Positions 24,413 through 32,050 of a stretch of 38,581 bases of DNA are shown here, piece after piece. Origin of the DNA: a virus; the IMG/VR virus record IMGVR_UViG_3300010160_002247, positions 1 through 38,581 of that record; one strand, given 5' to 3'. The notes under the pieces are model-generated. The model was not told the origin of the DNA, ran no database searches, and worked only from the letters and a program-made list of their open reading frames with translations. The translations under genes and the position numbers were made by a program. Within the stretch, counting starts at the first letter, position 1, and each line of letters starts with the position of its first letter.

Positions 24413-25348
24413 ATGGAAAAAAATAGTAAAATATTTGTTGCGGGTCATAATGGATTGGTAGGTTCAGCAATTGTACGAAAATTAAAATCCGAGGGATATA
24501 ATGATTTAATTCTTAGATCTAAAGCAGAATTGGATTTGAGAGATCAACTGGCAGTTAAAAAATTCTTTAGTTTAGCAAAACCAGATTATGTTTTTTTAGC
24601 TGCAGCAAAGGTTGGCGGCATTAATTGGAACTGGACTAATCCTGGTGAATTTATTTATGATAATCTGCAAATACAAACTAATGTTATTGATGCAGCATAT
24701 CGCAATGCCTGCAAAAAATTATTATTTTTAGGTTCTGCTTGTATATATCCTAAGGTTGTTCCTCAACCTATTAAAGAAGAATATTTGTTAACAGCACCAC
24801 TTGAACCTACAAATGAAGGATATGCTTTAGCAAAAATTACAGGTTTGCGTATGTGTGAATATTATAGACGCCAATATGGGTTTAATGCTATCAGTTTAAT
24901 GCCTGCTAATCTATATGGACCTAATGATAATTTTATTCCAGAACACGGCCATGTAATTCCTGGTATTATAACTAAGTTATATAATGCTATGCAAAAGGGT
25001 GAAAAGAGTATTGAATGCTGGGGCGATGGCACACCTACAAGGGAATTCTTATATGTAGATGATCTTGCGGATGCTTGCTTCTGGACAATGCAAAATTATG
25101 ATAAAGCCGAATTTATTAATGTGGGTAGCAATGAAGAACTTACAATTAGAGATCTTGCTGAAAAATTAAAAGACGCAATGGGTTTTAAAGGTGATATTAT
25201 TTGGAATACAGATAAACCAAATGGCACACCTAGACGCAAAATGGATAACAGCAAATTAAAAGCACTTGGCTGGTCTGCAGATGTAACCTTTGATGAGGGT
25301 CTAAAGCGGACTATTGAATGGTATAAAAAGCAAAAAGGTATGATATGA
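24413..25348 (+). CDS. fcl: GDP-L-fucose synthase-like epimerase/reductase (Fcl or ColC role)
   Basis: Epimerises and reduces GDP-4-keto-6-deoxymannose to GDP-L-fucose. The 311 residues carry the Fcl blocks: VAGHNGLVGSAIVRKL (9-24), AAAKVGGI, FLGSACIYPK with S108 and C110, EPTNEGYALAK with Y137 and K141, and GHVIPG with H180, so the triad and the Cys/His acid-base pair are kept. The usual GSSC is GSAC here, a mild change. Because the next gene is ColD-like, this enzyme might act on the 3-deoxy product as ColC does to give GDP-colitose, but the sequence looks closer to Fcl. GAGGA ribosome site; overlaps the next gene by 4 bases. Confidence 0.95.
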   Translation: MEKNSKIFVAGHNGLVGSAIVRKLKSEGYNDLILRSKAELDLRDQLAVKKFFSLAKPDYVFLAAAKVGGINWNWTNPGEFIYDNLQIQTNVIDAAYRNACKKLLFLGSACIYPKVVPQPIKEEYLLTAPLEPTNEGYALAKITGLRMCEYYRRQYGFNAISLMPANLYGPNDNFIPEHGHVIPGIITKLYNAMQKGEKSIECWGDGTPTREFLYVDDLADACFWTMQNYDKAEFINVGSNEELTIRDLAEKLKDAMGFKGDIIWNTDKPNGTPRRKMDNSKLKALGWSADVTFDEGLKRTIEWYKKQKGMI

Positions 25349-26514
25349 GATGGCCTTTAATGGGTGAGACAATCACCTTTACTGATAGATTAAAAATGGC
25401 ACACTTTGCTTTAACAGCAAAGAAATTTACCTTTGGCGAAAAAGTAAAACAATTTGAAAACGAATGGAGCGACTGGCTAGGTGCAAAACATTCGTTATAT
25501 GTATCCAGCGGAAGTACCGCAAACTTCTTGTTGGTTGCTGCTATTAAAGAATTATATAAGTTAAAAGAAGGCGACAAAGTATTGTTACCTGCCTGTACCT
25601 GGATGACCAATGTGGCACCTATTATGCAACTTGGCCTTACTCCTGTATTCTGCGATATCAATTTAGATAATTTTAGTTTCGATGTAGAAGAAGCCAAATT
25701 AATCGCAATTAAACACGAAATTAAAGCAGTGTTTATTACACACCTATTAGGGTTTTCTGCAGACAATGAAGCGATTAAACGCATATTTCCTCGAGCATTA
25801 ATTATAGATGATGTATGCGAATCACATGGATGCCAATCACCATACGGTGAAAGGCGCGGCGCAAATAGTTTAGGTGCAACATTCAGTTTCTATTTTGGAC
25901 ATCATATGTCTACAGTTGAGGGCGGTATGGTTTCTACTAATAATACTAAACTATATGACCTAATGAAGATGAAGCGCAGTCATGGAATGGCAAGAGAATC
26001 TCTTAATTTTGCAGATTACGCCAATAAGAATCCAAACATTGATAAACAATTTCTATTTGTTACTGATGGATATAATTTTAGAAACCATGAAATTTGTGCA
26101 GTGCTTGGTATATCGCAATTAAAGCGATTGGATAAAATGATTGAAATTAGAAACAACAATCATAAATTATTTGTAGATATTATTGACAAATATCCCAATC
26201 TGTTTTATAATATTAAAAATCCCAAAACAATTAGTAGTTTCTGTTTACCATTCATTTGTAAATCTAATGAGATTATGTTAGCAATGAAAGATACCTTTAC
26301 CCAACACGGTATTGAATACAGACCAATTGTTGCGGGTAATCTATTAGCACAACCGTTCCTTAAAGATTATACTATTGAATCTAATAAGAAGCGAACCAAT
26401 GCAGATATTCTTCATACCCAAGGTGTGTACGTTGGTAATAACCATTTTGTTACAGACAAAGATATGAACTTTTTAAACAAAGTAGTCGGAGAAATTAATG
26501 AAAAATTTAGGTGA
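25345..26514 (+). CDS. colD: ColD-like GDP-4-keto-6-deoxymannose 3-dehydratase (PLP, His in place of Lys)
   Basis: A DegT/DnrJ-fold PLP enzyme of 389 residues. Ordinary family members are sugar aminotransferases with a PLP-binding Lys. Here that site reads FYFGHHMSTVEGG, with H186/H187 and no Lys, as in ColD (active-site His188) and the RfbH/E1 3-dehydratases. The N-terminal block FTFGEKVKQFENEW ... VSSGSTANFLLVAA (28-65) and the C-terminal GIEYRPIVAGN also match my memory of E. coli ColD, and the length is nearly equal (388). ColD removes the 3-hydroxyl of GDP-4-keto-6-deoxymannose, the Gmd product encoded two genes upstream. The RfbH-type iron-sulphur cysteines are not apparent. The likely product route is GDP-colitose (3,6-dideoxy-L-galactose). 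Confidence 0.85.
   Translation: MRWPLMGETITFTDRLKMAHFALTAKKFTFGEKVKQFENEWSDWLGAKHSLYVSSGSTANFLLVAAIKELYKLKEGDKVLLPACTWMTNVAPIMQLGLTPVFCDINLDNFSFDVEEAKLIAIKHEIKAVFITHLLGFSADNEAIKRIFPRALIIDDVCESHGCQSPYGERRGANSLGATFSFYFGHHMSTVEGGMVSTNNTKLYDLMKMKRSHGMARESLNFADYANKNPNIDKQFLFVTDGYNFRNHEICAVLGISQLKRLDKMIEIRNNNHKLFVDIIDKYPNLFYNIKNPKTISSFCLPFICKSNEIMLAMKDTFTQHGIEYRPIVAGNLLAQPFLKDYTIESNKKRTNADILHTQGVYVGNNHFVTDKDMNFLNKVVGEINEKFR
26183..26211 (+). promoter_or_regulatory. Perfect sigma70-type promoter inside colD
   Basis: TTGACA (26183-26188), a 17-base spacer and TATAAT (26206-26211). It reads in frame as Ile-Asp-Lys ... Tyr-Asn, the same phase as the copy in galE. It would transcribe the genes from 26498 onward independently of the late promoter. 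Confidence 0.55.
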
Positions 26515-26857
26515 GAGTATTGAGGATATTATAAAAAGAACAGTCGACGATGTTTTAGACAACACTCGAGATTATGGTCTACCAGATTCTAATTATATTG
26601 CAACAGATAACCTCGGTGAAGTAATTGAAAAATTAGCAATCATCCATATTAGAATGTGGATGTTAGAGGATGCGATACAAGCAGCAACTTCTGATACAGA
26701 GATTGCAGAACTAAAACGTAAATGTGATATTTGCTTTAAAGTCAAACGTCCAAAATATGTTCAAGCAATTAACGCATTGGTTGACGATGCAATTGTGAAT
26801 AACAAGTCTTTGAGAGAAGATTCAGTAAAATTATACAAAGGTGTTAATAATGAATAA
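26498..26857 (+). CDS. Small helical protein of the glycan cluster (DUF4254-like impression)
   Basis: A 119-residue, mainly helical protein that overlaps the ColD-like gene by 17 bases, with GGAG in the upstream gene as its ribosome site. The segment LGEVIEKLAIIHIRMWMLEDAI (about 40-60) has a His/Trp/Glu-Asp spacing reminiscent of DUF4254 proteins found in lipopolysaccharide clusters. Residues KRKCDICFKVKRPKY contain a CxxC pair but no second pair, so a zinc finger is unlikely. Function unknown. Confidence 0.7.
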   Translation: MKNLGESIEDIIKRTVDDVLDNTRDYGLPDSNYIATDNLGEVIEKLAIIHIRMWMLEDAIQAATSDTEIAELKRKCDICFKVKRPKYVQAINALVDDAIVNNKSLREDSVKLYKGVNNE

Positions 26858-27767
26858 AATTGTTTTCTTTAATCACTTCCATAAAGGCGATCTTCATACG
26901 CATAAGGAATTTATTCGTCATATTCAATCTGAACTACCCAATGTAGCATTTGAATATCTGCATAATAATGCAGCAAAATTGACCGCTGAACTTGATATTC
27001 CTTTGATAGGCGCACCGTCTGATTTAGATAATAAAACTCCTTTTTACTTAGATGAAGATGCGTTGTATATTAATACGTGGGTTGGATGCAATTGGGATAT
27101 ATTCTGTAAGTATGGTGGTATCAATATGAATACGTTATACGAGCAATGGGAAAAAATCGTAGAACAAATCAATGAAGTATTTGAAACAAGTATTAAATTA
27201 CATAAAGAAAAAGAACAATACTTACCAAGAATTGCTTATAATGCTTTAAGCACTGCGGGTGTAGATAATTATGTTAATTCTACAATAGGCGTTAAAAAAA
27301 TATTGTTATGTAATAATGTGCCTCAATCAAATCAATCTTTTAGTTCTGAGATGAGAGAATATATTTTGCCTTTTGCAGAAATGTATCCAGATACACATTT
27401 TATTTGTACCAATAAATTTGATACCGATGGAAATAATAATATCTTTTTTACTGGCGATATAATTGGTCCTGTTCAAGATGGAGATTTACAAGAAATTTCT
27501 TATTTAAGTACTTACTGTGATGTTATTGTAGGAAAGAACTCGGGTCCATATGTATTCTGTGAGACTTATGATAATTATATGGATGATAATAAAACATTCT
27601 TATCATTTAATACTAAGCATTTAGACTATGAAGATATACACGAAACTATGTCACGTGATTTAAAAATCAACTGTAATTATATGGCAATACCTATTTTCAA
27701 TAATAAAGAATTGACGGACAAAGATCACGAGAATATCATGGCAGCTCTTAATGAGGCGCTTGCATGA
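26850..27767 (+). CDS. Putative GT-B-like glycan enzyme, unknown specificity
   Basis: A 305-residue protein; ATG 26850 is chosen because AAAGGTG lies 6 bases upstream, although the frame is open 9 bases earlier. It starts MNKIVFFNHFHKGDLHTHKEF. It later has GVKKILLCNNVPQSNQSF and a C-terminal part with TYCDVIVGKNSGPYVFCETYDN, which resembles the nucleotide-sugar-binding end of heptosyltransferase-like GT-B proteins (VGxxSGP). No signal peptide. It overlaps the previous and next genes by 8 and 4 bases. The GT call rests on fold impression and context only. Confidence 0.6.
   Translation: MNKIVFFNHFHKGDLHTHKEFIRHIQSELPNVAFEYLHNNAAKLTAELDIPLIGAPSDLDNKTPFYLDEDALYINTWVGCNWDIFCKYGGINMNTLYEQWEKIVEQINEVFETSIKLHKEKEQYLPRIAYNALSTAGVDNYVNSTIGVKKILLCNNVPQSNQSFSSEMREYILPFAEMYPDTHFICTNKFDTDGNNNIFFTGDIIGPVQDGDLQEISYLSTYCDVIVGKNSGPYVFCETYDNYMDDNKTFLSFNTKHLDYEDIHETMSRDLKINCNYMAIPIFNNKELTDKDHENIMAALNEALA
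27711..27739 (+). promoter_or_regulatory. Possible promoter before the GT10 gene
   Basis: TTGACG, 17-base spacer, TATCAT (10 of 12), ending 24 bases before the GT10 start. The spacing equals that of the other promoters, but the match is weaker. Confidence 0.35.
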
Positions 27768-28642
27768 AAAAGTTGTCTATTGGATTTACCGATACGCACG
27801 AGCATCTAGCTGCGTTTTTTATATACCTGCTAGGTACTCGGTATGAGGTAGAGATTATCGACATTAGAAAAGGAACACCTGATATTCTTTTATTCGGTGA
27901 CGATAATTTTGGTAAACGCAATTTAGATTTCTCCAGAAAAGATTGTATCAAGTTATTCTATACTGGAGAAAATCGTAGACCAGAAAACTTTGATTGTGAT
28001 TATGCTATCAGTTTCGATCACAACTTTGAACCTTGGCATTATAGATTGCCCCTGTATGTAGTCTATATGTGGGCATTAGAACATATACATGAAACAAAAT
28101 TTGATTACAATTATATCTTTAATCCCGAGATTAAAGAGAAAACAGACTTTTGTTCTTTTGTAGTATCTAATCCTAATTGTTCTGAGCGCAATGAATTCTT
28201 TAAACAGCTACACGCAGAAAAGCATGTTGATAGTGCAGGAAAATTATATAATAACACATCTGCAAATTTAGTAGGTGAAGCAGCTAAGATTGAATTTCTT
28301 TCTACACGAAAATTCAATATTTGTTTTGAACCTTATTCACATCCCGGGTATGTAACGGAGAAAATTCTACACGCATTTTATGCAGGTACAGTTCCTATTT
28401 ACTGGGGAAGTGAAACAATAAGTTCTGATTTTAATCCCGACGCATTTGTTAATGTGCATGACTTTGATAGCTATTATGATGTAATTAAACATCTCGCATA
28501 TTTAGATAGTAACAAAGAAGCATACGATGCAATGGTAAATGCTCCTAAGTTTAGAAACGGAATTCCTCCTTCATACATAATGCTCGACAATTTCCTAAAT
28601 TGGTTTGATGCTGTTGTTTATAATAAAATCCTTAAACGATGA
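27764..28642 (+). CDS. GT10 family fucosyltransferase
   Basis: Alpha-1,3/4-fucosyltransferase family enzyme that transfers fucose (or a related GDP-sugar) to a glycan. The 292 residues show the two GT10 signatures: LFYTGENRRPENFDCDYAIS at about 64-83, and KFNICFEPYSHPGYVTEK (183-200) running into IYWGSETISSDFNPDAFVN (212-230). The acceptor-side Glu and the GDP-binding Arg/Lys/Tyr/Glu cluster appear present. There is no membrane anchor, so it is a cytosolic, bacterial-type enzyme. gmd, fcl and the ColD-like gene upstream provide the GDP-sugar, making a complete synthesis-and-transfer set. Confidence 0.93.
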   Translation: MKKLSIGFTDTHEHLAAFFIYLLGTRYEVEIIDIRKGTPDILLFGDDNFGKRNLDFSRKDCIKLFYTGENRRPENFDCDYAISFDHNFEPWHYRLPLYVVYMWALEHIHETKFDYNYIFNPEIKEKTDFCSFVVSNPNCSERNEFFKQLHAEKHVDSAGKLYNNTSANLVGEAAKIEFLSTRKFNICFEPYSHPGYVTEKILHAFYAGTVPIYWGSETISSDFNPDAFVNVHDFDSYYDVIKHLAYLDSNKEAYDAMVNAPKFRNGIPPSYIMLDNFLNWFDAVVYNKILKR

Positions 28643-29352
28643 AAATACAGACATTTATTTTCAACTGGCGCGGCCAGTATGAAAAGACAAAAGAAAAGCA
28701 AAAGCAACTGAGTGCCATTGGGGTTGTTCCTGTCGTTATTAATAGTGACGACAATCACCGTGAGGAAGATCCCAATTGGCACAACATTGGCGAGGAAAGT
28801 TATTTTACCGCACAATTTTTAAAAGCATTAGAATTGTTTGATAGCGATGCTATGTTCCATATTCAGGCCGATGCTTCATATAGTAATTGGGCTGAAATTT
28901 ATTCTGGTGCTGAAGAATGTTTCGATACTTATAATTGGGGCATTTATGCGCCGAATGTAGATTATACTTGGTATAGTGCTGAAAGAACTAATCTTACATC
29001 TTTTGATTTAGATGAACCTCATTTTAAAATGGTTGCTAATACAGACTGTACTTGTTGGTTCATTCATAAAGATATAATCAATGAAGCAAATAACAGAGGT
29101 GTAGATTTTGCACCGTACAAGATGGGGTGGAGCTTTGATATCGTTTATACTGCTTTAGGATATCTTAATAAAAGACCAGTTATCCGAGATTACCGGTATA
29201 CTATTGACCATCCGCCCGGAACTAATTATAATAAGGATCAAGCTGAAAAAGAAATGTATACGTTATATGCATCATTACCCACCGATATTCAGCACGCATT
29301 CCGAGCAATAAAACAAGACAAAGAACAATTAGCAACATATTATGCAGATTGA
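28639..29352 (+). CDS. Putative GT-A glycosyltransferase
   Basis: A 237-residue protein on an ATGA overlap with the GT10 gene. It begins IQTFIFNWRGQYEKTKEKQKQL and continues to DSDAMFHIQADASYSNW, where QADA (about 76-79) is a DxD-like metal site. It then has NTDCTCWFIHKDII and MGWSFDIVYTALGYLN, the usual position of the catalytic acidic residue. It resembles short GT2-like enzymes in phage glycan clusters. A sigma70-type promoter overlaps its 3' end. Confidence 0.7.
   Translation: MKIQTFIFNWRGQYEKTKEKQKQLSAIGVVPVVINSDDNHREEDPNWHNIGEESYFTAQFLKALELFDSDAMFHIQADASYSNWAEIYSGAEECFDTYNWGIYAPNVDYTWYSAERTNLTSFDLDEPHFKMVANTDCTCWFIHKDIINEANNRGVDFAPYKMGWSFDIVYTALGYLNKRPVIRDYRYTIDHPPGTNYNKDQAEKEMYTLYASLPTDIQHAFRAIKQDKEQLATYYAD
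29204..29232 (+). promoter_or_regulatory. Sigma70-type promoter inside the GT-A gene
   Basis: TTGACC (29204-29209), a 17-base spacer and TATAAT (29227-29232), the same hexamers and spacing as the intergenic promoters at 7045 and 19885. It lies 136 bases before the next gene, which has no good ribosome site or upstream overlap. Confidence 0.6.
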
Positions 29353-29368
29353 TTTTGTGCAGTGACCT

Positions 29369-30109
29369 ATGCCTTTGATACATTCTAATAGATCAACAAT
29401 TGATCCAAATAAAAAATTAATTGTATATACTCATATCGGTATAGGGGATATTATATGTACTTACGCTATAGTTAAAACAATTATAGAAGAATCTTATGGG
29501 GATATAATTATACCTTGCAGACAAATATTTTTAGATTCTATAAATTATCTTTATAAAGATGAACCTCGTTTATCAATTTTACCTATAACAGATACAAACA
29601 TTATAAATATTGAGATGGGAGAAGTTTATTCCTACGCAGAACAAAACAATTTAGAAATACTTCAAATTGGTTTTGGCAATCTTAAACAACCATTTCATTA
29701 TAACCAATTTTTTGATCAAGTAAATATCCCTTACAGACGAAGCTGGGAAATATTCCCAGATTTTAAATCGTCGGATCATTCCAAACAATTATACAATTCT
29801 CTTTCTTTGGACGATAAAGACTACATACTTGAGATTAGTACTAACACAAATGGAACATTTGATTTAAAAATTGATTCTGATTTGCCTAAAGTTAAGGTGT
29901 TCAAATCTAATTTTGGGTCTGGTATATTTGATTGGATAGATGTTATTATAAATGCTAAAGAAATACATACTGTAGGAACAGGCGTATTTCATTTAATAGA
30001 TAGAATTGAAAATTTTAATAAAGATTGTAAATTATACTTTCATAATGTACGACACGACTTTCATACTATAGATACAAATTGGAATTGGAACTTAATTGAT
30101 TATGAATAA
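29369..30109 (+). CDS. Putative GT9/heptosyltransferase-like protein
   Basis: A 246-residue protein whose N-terminus LIVYTHIGIGDIICTYAIVK (18-37) is the glycine-loop strand-helix of heptosyltransferase-type GT-B enzymes. The C-terminal half has DWIDVIINAKEIHTVGTGVFHLIDRI, matching the donor site. It is shorter than complete GT9 enzymes (about 350 residues), so it may be a reduced form. No convincing ribosome site is visible before ATG 29369. It follows a 16-base gap and overlaps the kinase gene by 8 bases. A-ending codons dominate. Confidence 0.6.
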   Translation: MPLIHSNRSTIDPNKKLIVYTHIGIGDIICTYAIVKTIIEESYGDIIIPCRQIFLDSINYLYKDEPRLSILPITDTNIINIEMGEVYSYAEQNNLEILQIGFGNLKQPFHYNQFFDQVNIPYRRSWEIFPDFKSSDHSKQLYNSLSLDDKDYILEISTNTNGTFDLKIDSDLPKVKVFKSNFGSGIFDWIDVIINAKEIHTVGTGVFHLIDRIENFNKDCKLYFHNVRHDFHTIDTNWNWNLIDYE

Positions 30110-31028
30110 AAACCATGTGGTTATCGGTGATCTAATATTCGACAAATTCATCTACGGCAATGCTAATAGAATATCAGCGGAGGCACCTACTTTAGTATTA
30201 GATGTAGAAAAAGAAATACATATGATTGGCGGCGCGTATAATGTTGCTGCACATCTAGCATCATTGGACCACAATTGTGTATTTTTATCCACAGTAGGTC
30301 AAGATTTTAACAAAGTAATAATTGGATTTCAAGATAAATTTGATCCAGCAATCACAGGAAATATTATAACAGAAGATAATAGAGCAACATCTGTTAAAAC
30401 TAGATTAATATCTGAGTATAAAAATACACATCTATTAAGATATGATATAGAAACAACTAGAGATATTACTGAAGAAACAGTAACCTCAATTGTTTCGTAT
30501 GTTGAAAGTATTGAACACATCGATGACATACTATTAATAGATTATAAAAAGGGTGTTATCACTAAAGATCTAGCAACTAGAATTATAGACATTGCTAATA
30601 AAAGAAATATCCCTGTTTATGTAGATACTAAAAAAGATGATCTACAAATTTTTAGAGGATGTACTGTAATTAAGCCAAACAAATTTGAGTTTGAAAAAAT
30701 TAAATTAAGATATGCGCCCGATTCTAATATAGAAGATGCGTGTAAAATAATCTGTGATACTTTAAATATTCACCAAATTGTTATTACTGCAGGCGATGAA
30801 GGAATATATGCGTATAATAACGATGATGGGTTGACGCATACCGCCGCTGAAATAGTTGAGATTAAAGAGCTCAGTGGTGCGGGTGATTCGGTATTAGCGG
30901 TATTAAGTTATTGTGTGTCTGAAGGACATTCATTTATAAACAGTATTAAATGGGCAAATAGATTGGCCGCAAAATTTGTATCATCCGGAATACAATATAG
31001 AGCAAAAAAAGAAGATTTATTTAAATAA
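30102..31028 (+). CDS. PfkB/ribokinase-family sugar kinase, HldE kinase domain-like
   Basis: A 308-residue PfkB-fold kinase. MIGGAYNVAAHLASL near 40-54 is the substrate-binding glycine motif. The block YVDTKKDDLQIFRGCTVIKPN resembles the heptose-7-phosphate kinase domain of HldE/RfaE. SGAGDSVLA (about 258-266) is the anion hole with catalytic D262. It lacks the C-terminal nucleotidyltransferase domain of HldE, so it would only phosphorylate. ATG 30102 is preferred over an upstream TTG at 30096. With the dehydrogenase and thiamine enzyme that follow, it may build an unusual sugar. Confidence 0.85.
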   Translation: MNKNHVVIGDLIFDKFIYGNANRISAEAPTLVLDVEKEIHMIGGAYNVAAHLASLDHNCVFLSTVGQDFNKVIIGFQDKFDPAITGNIITEDNRATSVKTRLISEYKNTHLLRYDIETTRDITEETVTSIVSYVESIEHIDDILLIDYKKGVITKDLATRIIDIANKRNIPVYVDTKKDDLQIFRGCTVIKPNKFEFEKIKLRYAPDSNIEDACKIICDTLNIHQIVITAGDEGIYAYNNDDGLTHTAAEIVEIKELSGAGDSVLAVLSYCVSEGHSFINSIKWANRLAAKFVSSGIQYRAKKEDLFK

Positions 31029-31036
31029 GAGGAAAT

Positions 31037-32050
31037 ATGGAAAATTTTTTAGCAGCAGTTCTAACAGAACATTATAAGCCATTAACATTAGAATCATTTA
31101 AAGCAGAGGTTCCGACTGACGGTCAAGTGCTTGTTGAAATGATTTCTGCTGGATTATGTGGCGCACAAATAAATGAAATTGATGCTGTTAAAGGCCAAGA
31201 CAATTATATGCCTCATTTTATGGGACACGAAGGATTTGGATTTGTTACAGGCGTGGGTGACCGTGTAACTAAAGTTAAAAAGGGCGACTATGTAGTATTA
31301 CACTGGAGAAAAGGAAGCGGGTGCGATTGCTTTGGTGCCAAATATTTTTCTAAGTTAGGTATTGTGGGTTCGGGTCCTGTTACTACATTTGCAGAACAAA
31401 CAATTGTATCTGAAAATCGAGTAACCAAAGTAGATTATAAACCTAGTTTGGATAACCTATATCCGTTAATGGGATGCGCATTATCTACAGCATACGGTAT
31501 TGTTAAAAATATTAAGAAAAATTCTACTGTAACCATTTCAGGCGCAGGCGGATTAGGATTAACTATAGCTTTCTGGCTAAAAGTGTTTTATAATATAACA
31601 CCCGTGATGATAGATAAGTTCGAGAATAAACGAGAATTTGCTGAAACATTTGGTGCTAAATTCTATACGTTAGATGATTTTAAGAATTTGGATAAGACTG
31701 ATTATTGTATTGATACTACAGGAAAAGTAGATGTAATATCTAAGATGTTTTCCCAAGTTAAAAAAGGTGGTTCTTTAATACTTGTAGGCCAACCTAGAGT
31801 AGGTGAGAGCTTAGTATTAGAAAATGCATTATCAATTTTTGATGGCATTAAAATTTTCAGTTCAGATGGTGGTGATTTTGATCCCGATAGAGATTTATCG
31901 GATATAGTGTTTCATGTAGATAAAAATAAAGAACTTGCAACAAAACTTATCACACACGTAATTAAATTGGAAGAAATCAACGAGGGCTTTACTAAAATGA
32001 GAAACGGTGAAGCCGGTAGAGTTATTATTAATTTTAAGGAGAACAAATAA
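31037..32050 (+). CDS. Medium-chain (zinc-type) alcohol/sugar dehydrogenase
   Basis: A 337-residue MDR-family oxidoreductase. The GroES-like half has GLCGAQINEI with the catalytic-zinc Cys, FMGHEGFGFV (His-Glu) and GDYVVLHW. The Rossmann half has TISGAGGLGLTIAFWL (NAD(P) binding) followed by PVMIDKFENKREFAETFGAKF. The four-Cys structural-zinc loop is reduced to GSGCDCFG. It is close to the sugar/polyol dehydrogenases found in polysaccharide clusters. AGAGGAAA ribosome site. The stop overlaps the next start (TAATG), so it is coupled to the thiamine enzyme. Confidence 0.87.
   Translation: MENFLAAVLTEHYKPLTLESFKAEVPTDGQVLVEMISAGLCGAQINEIDAVKGQDNYMPHFMGHEGFGFVTGVGDRVTKVKKGDYVVLHWRKGSGCDCFGAKYFSKLGIVGSGPVTTFAEQTIVSENRVTKVDYKPSLDNLYPLMGCALSTAYGIVKNIKKNSTVTISGAGGLGLTIAFWLKVFYNITPVMIDKFENKREFAETFGAKFYTLDDFKNLDKTDYCIDTTGKVDVISKMFSQVKKGGSLILVGQPRVGESLVLENALSIFDGIKIFSSDGGDFDPDRDLSDIVFHVDKNKELATKLITHVIKLEEINEGFTKMRNGEAGRVIINFKENK

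Noticed and set aside
25345-26514. Annotation as a perosamine-type sugar aminotransferase
   Set aside because: The Schiff-base lysine is replaced by His in GHHMSTVEGG, which fits ColD-type dehydratases instead.
30096-30101. TTG start for the sugar kinase
   Set aside because: ATG 30102 two codons later gives the normal family N-terminus. The TTG start at 33248 was rejected likewise in favour of ATG 33272.
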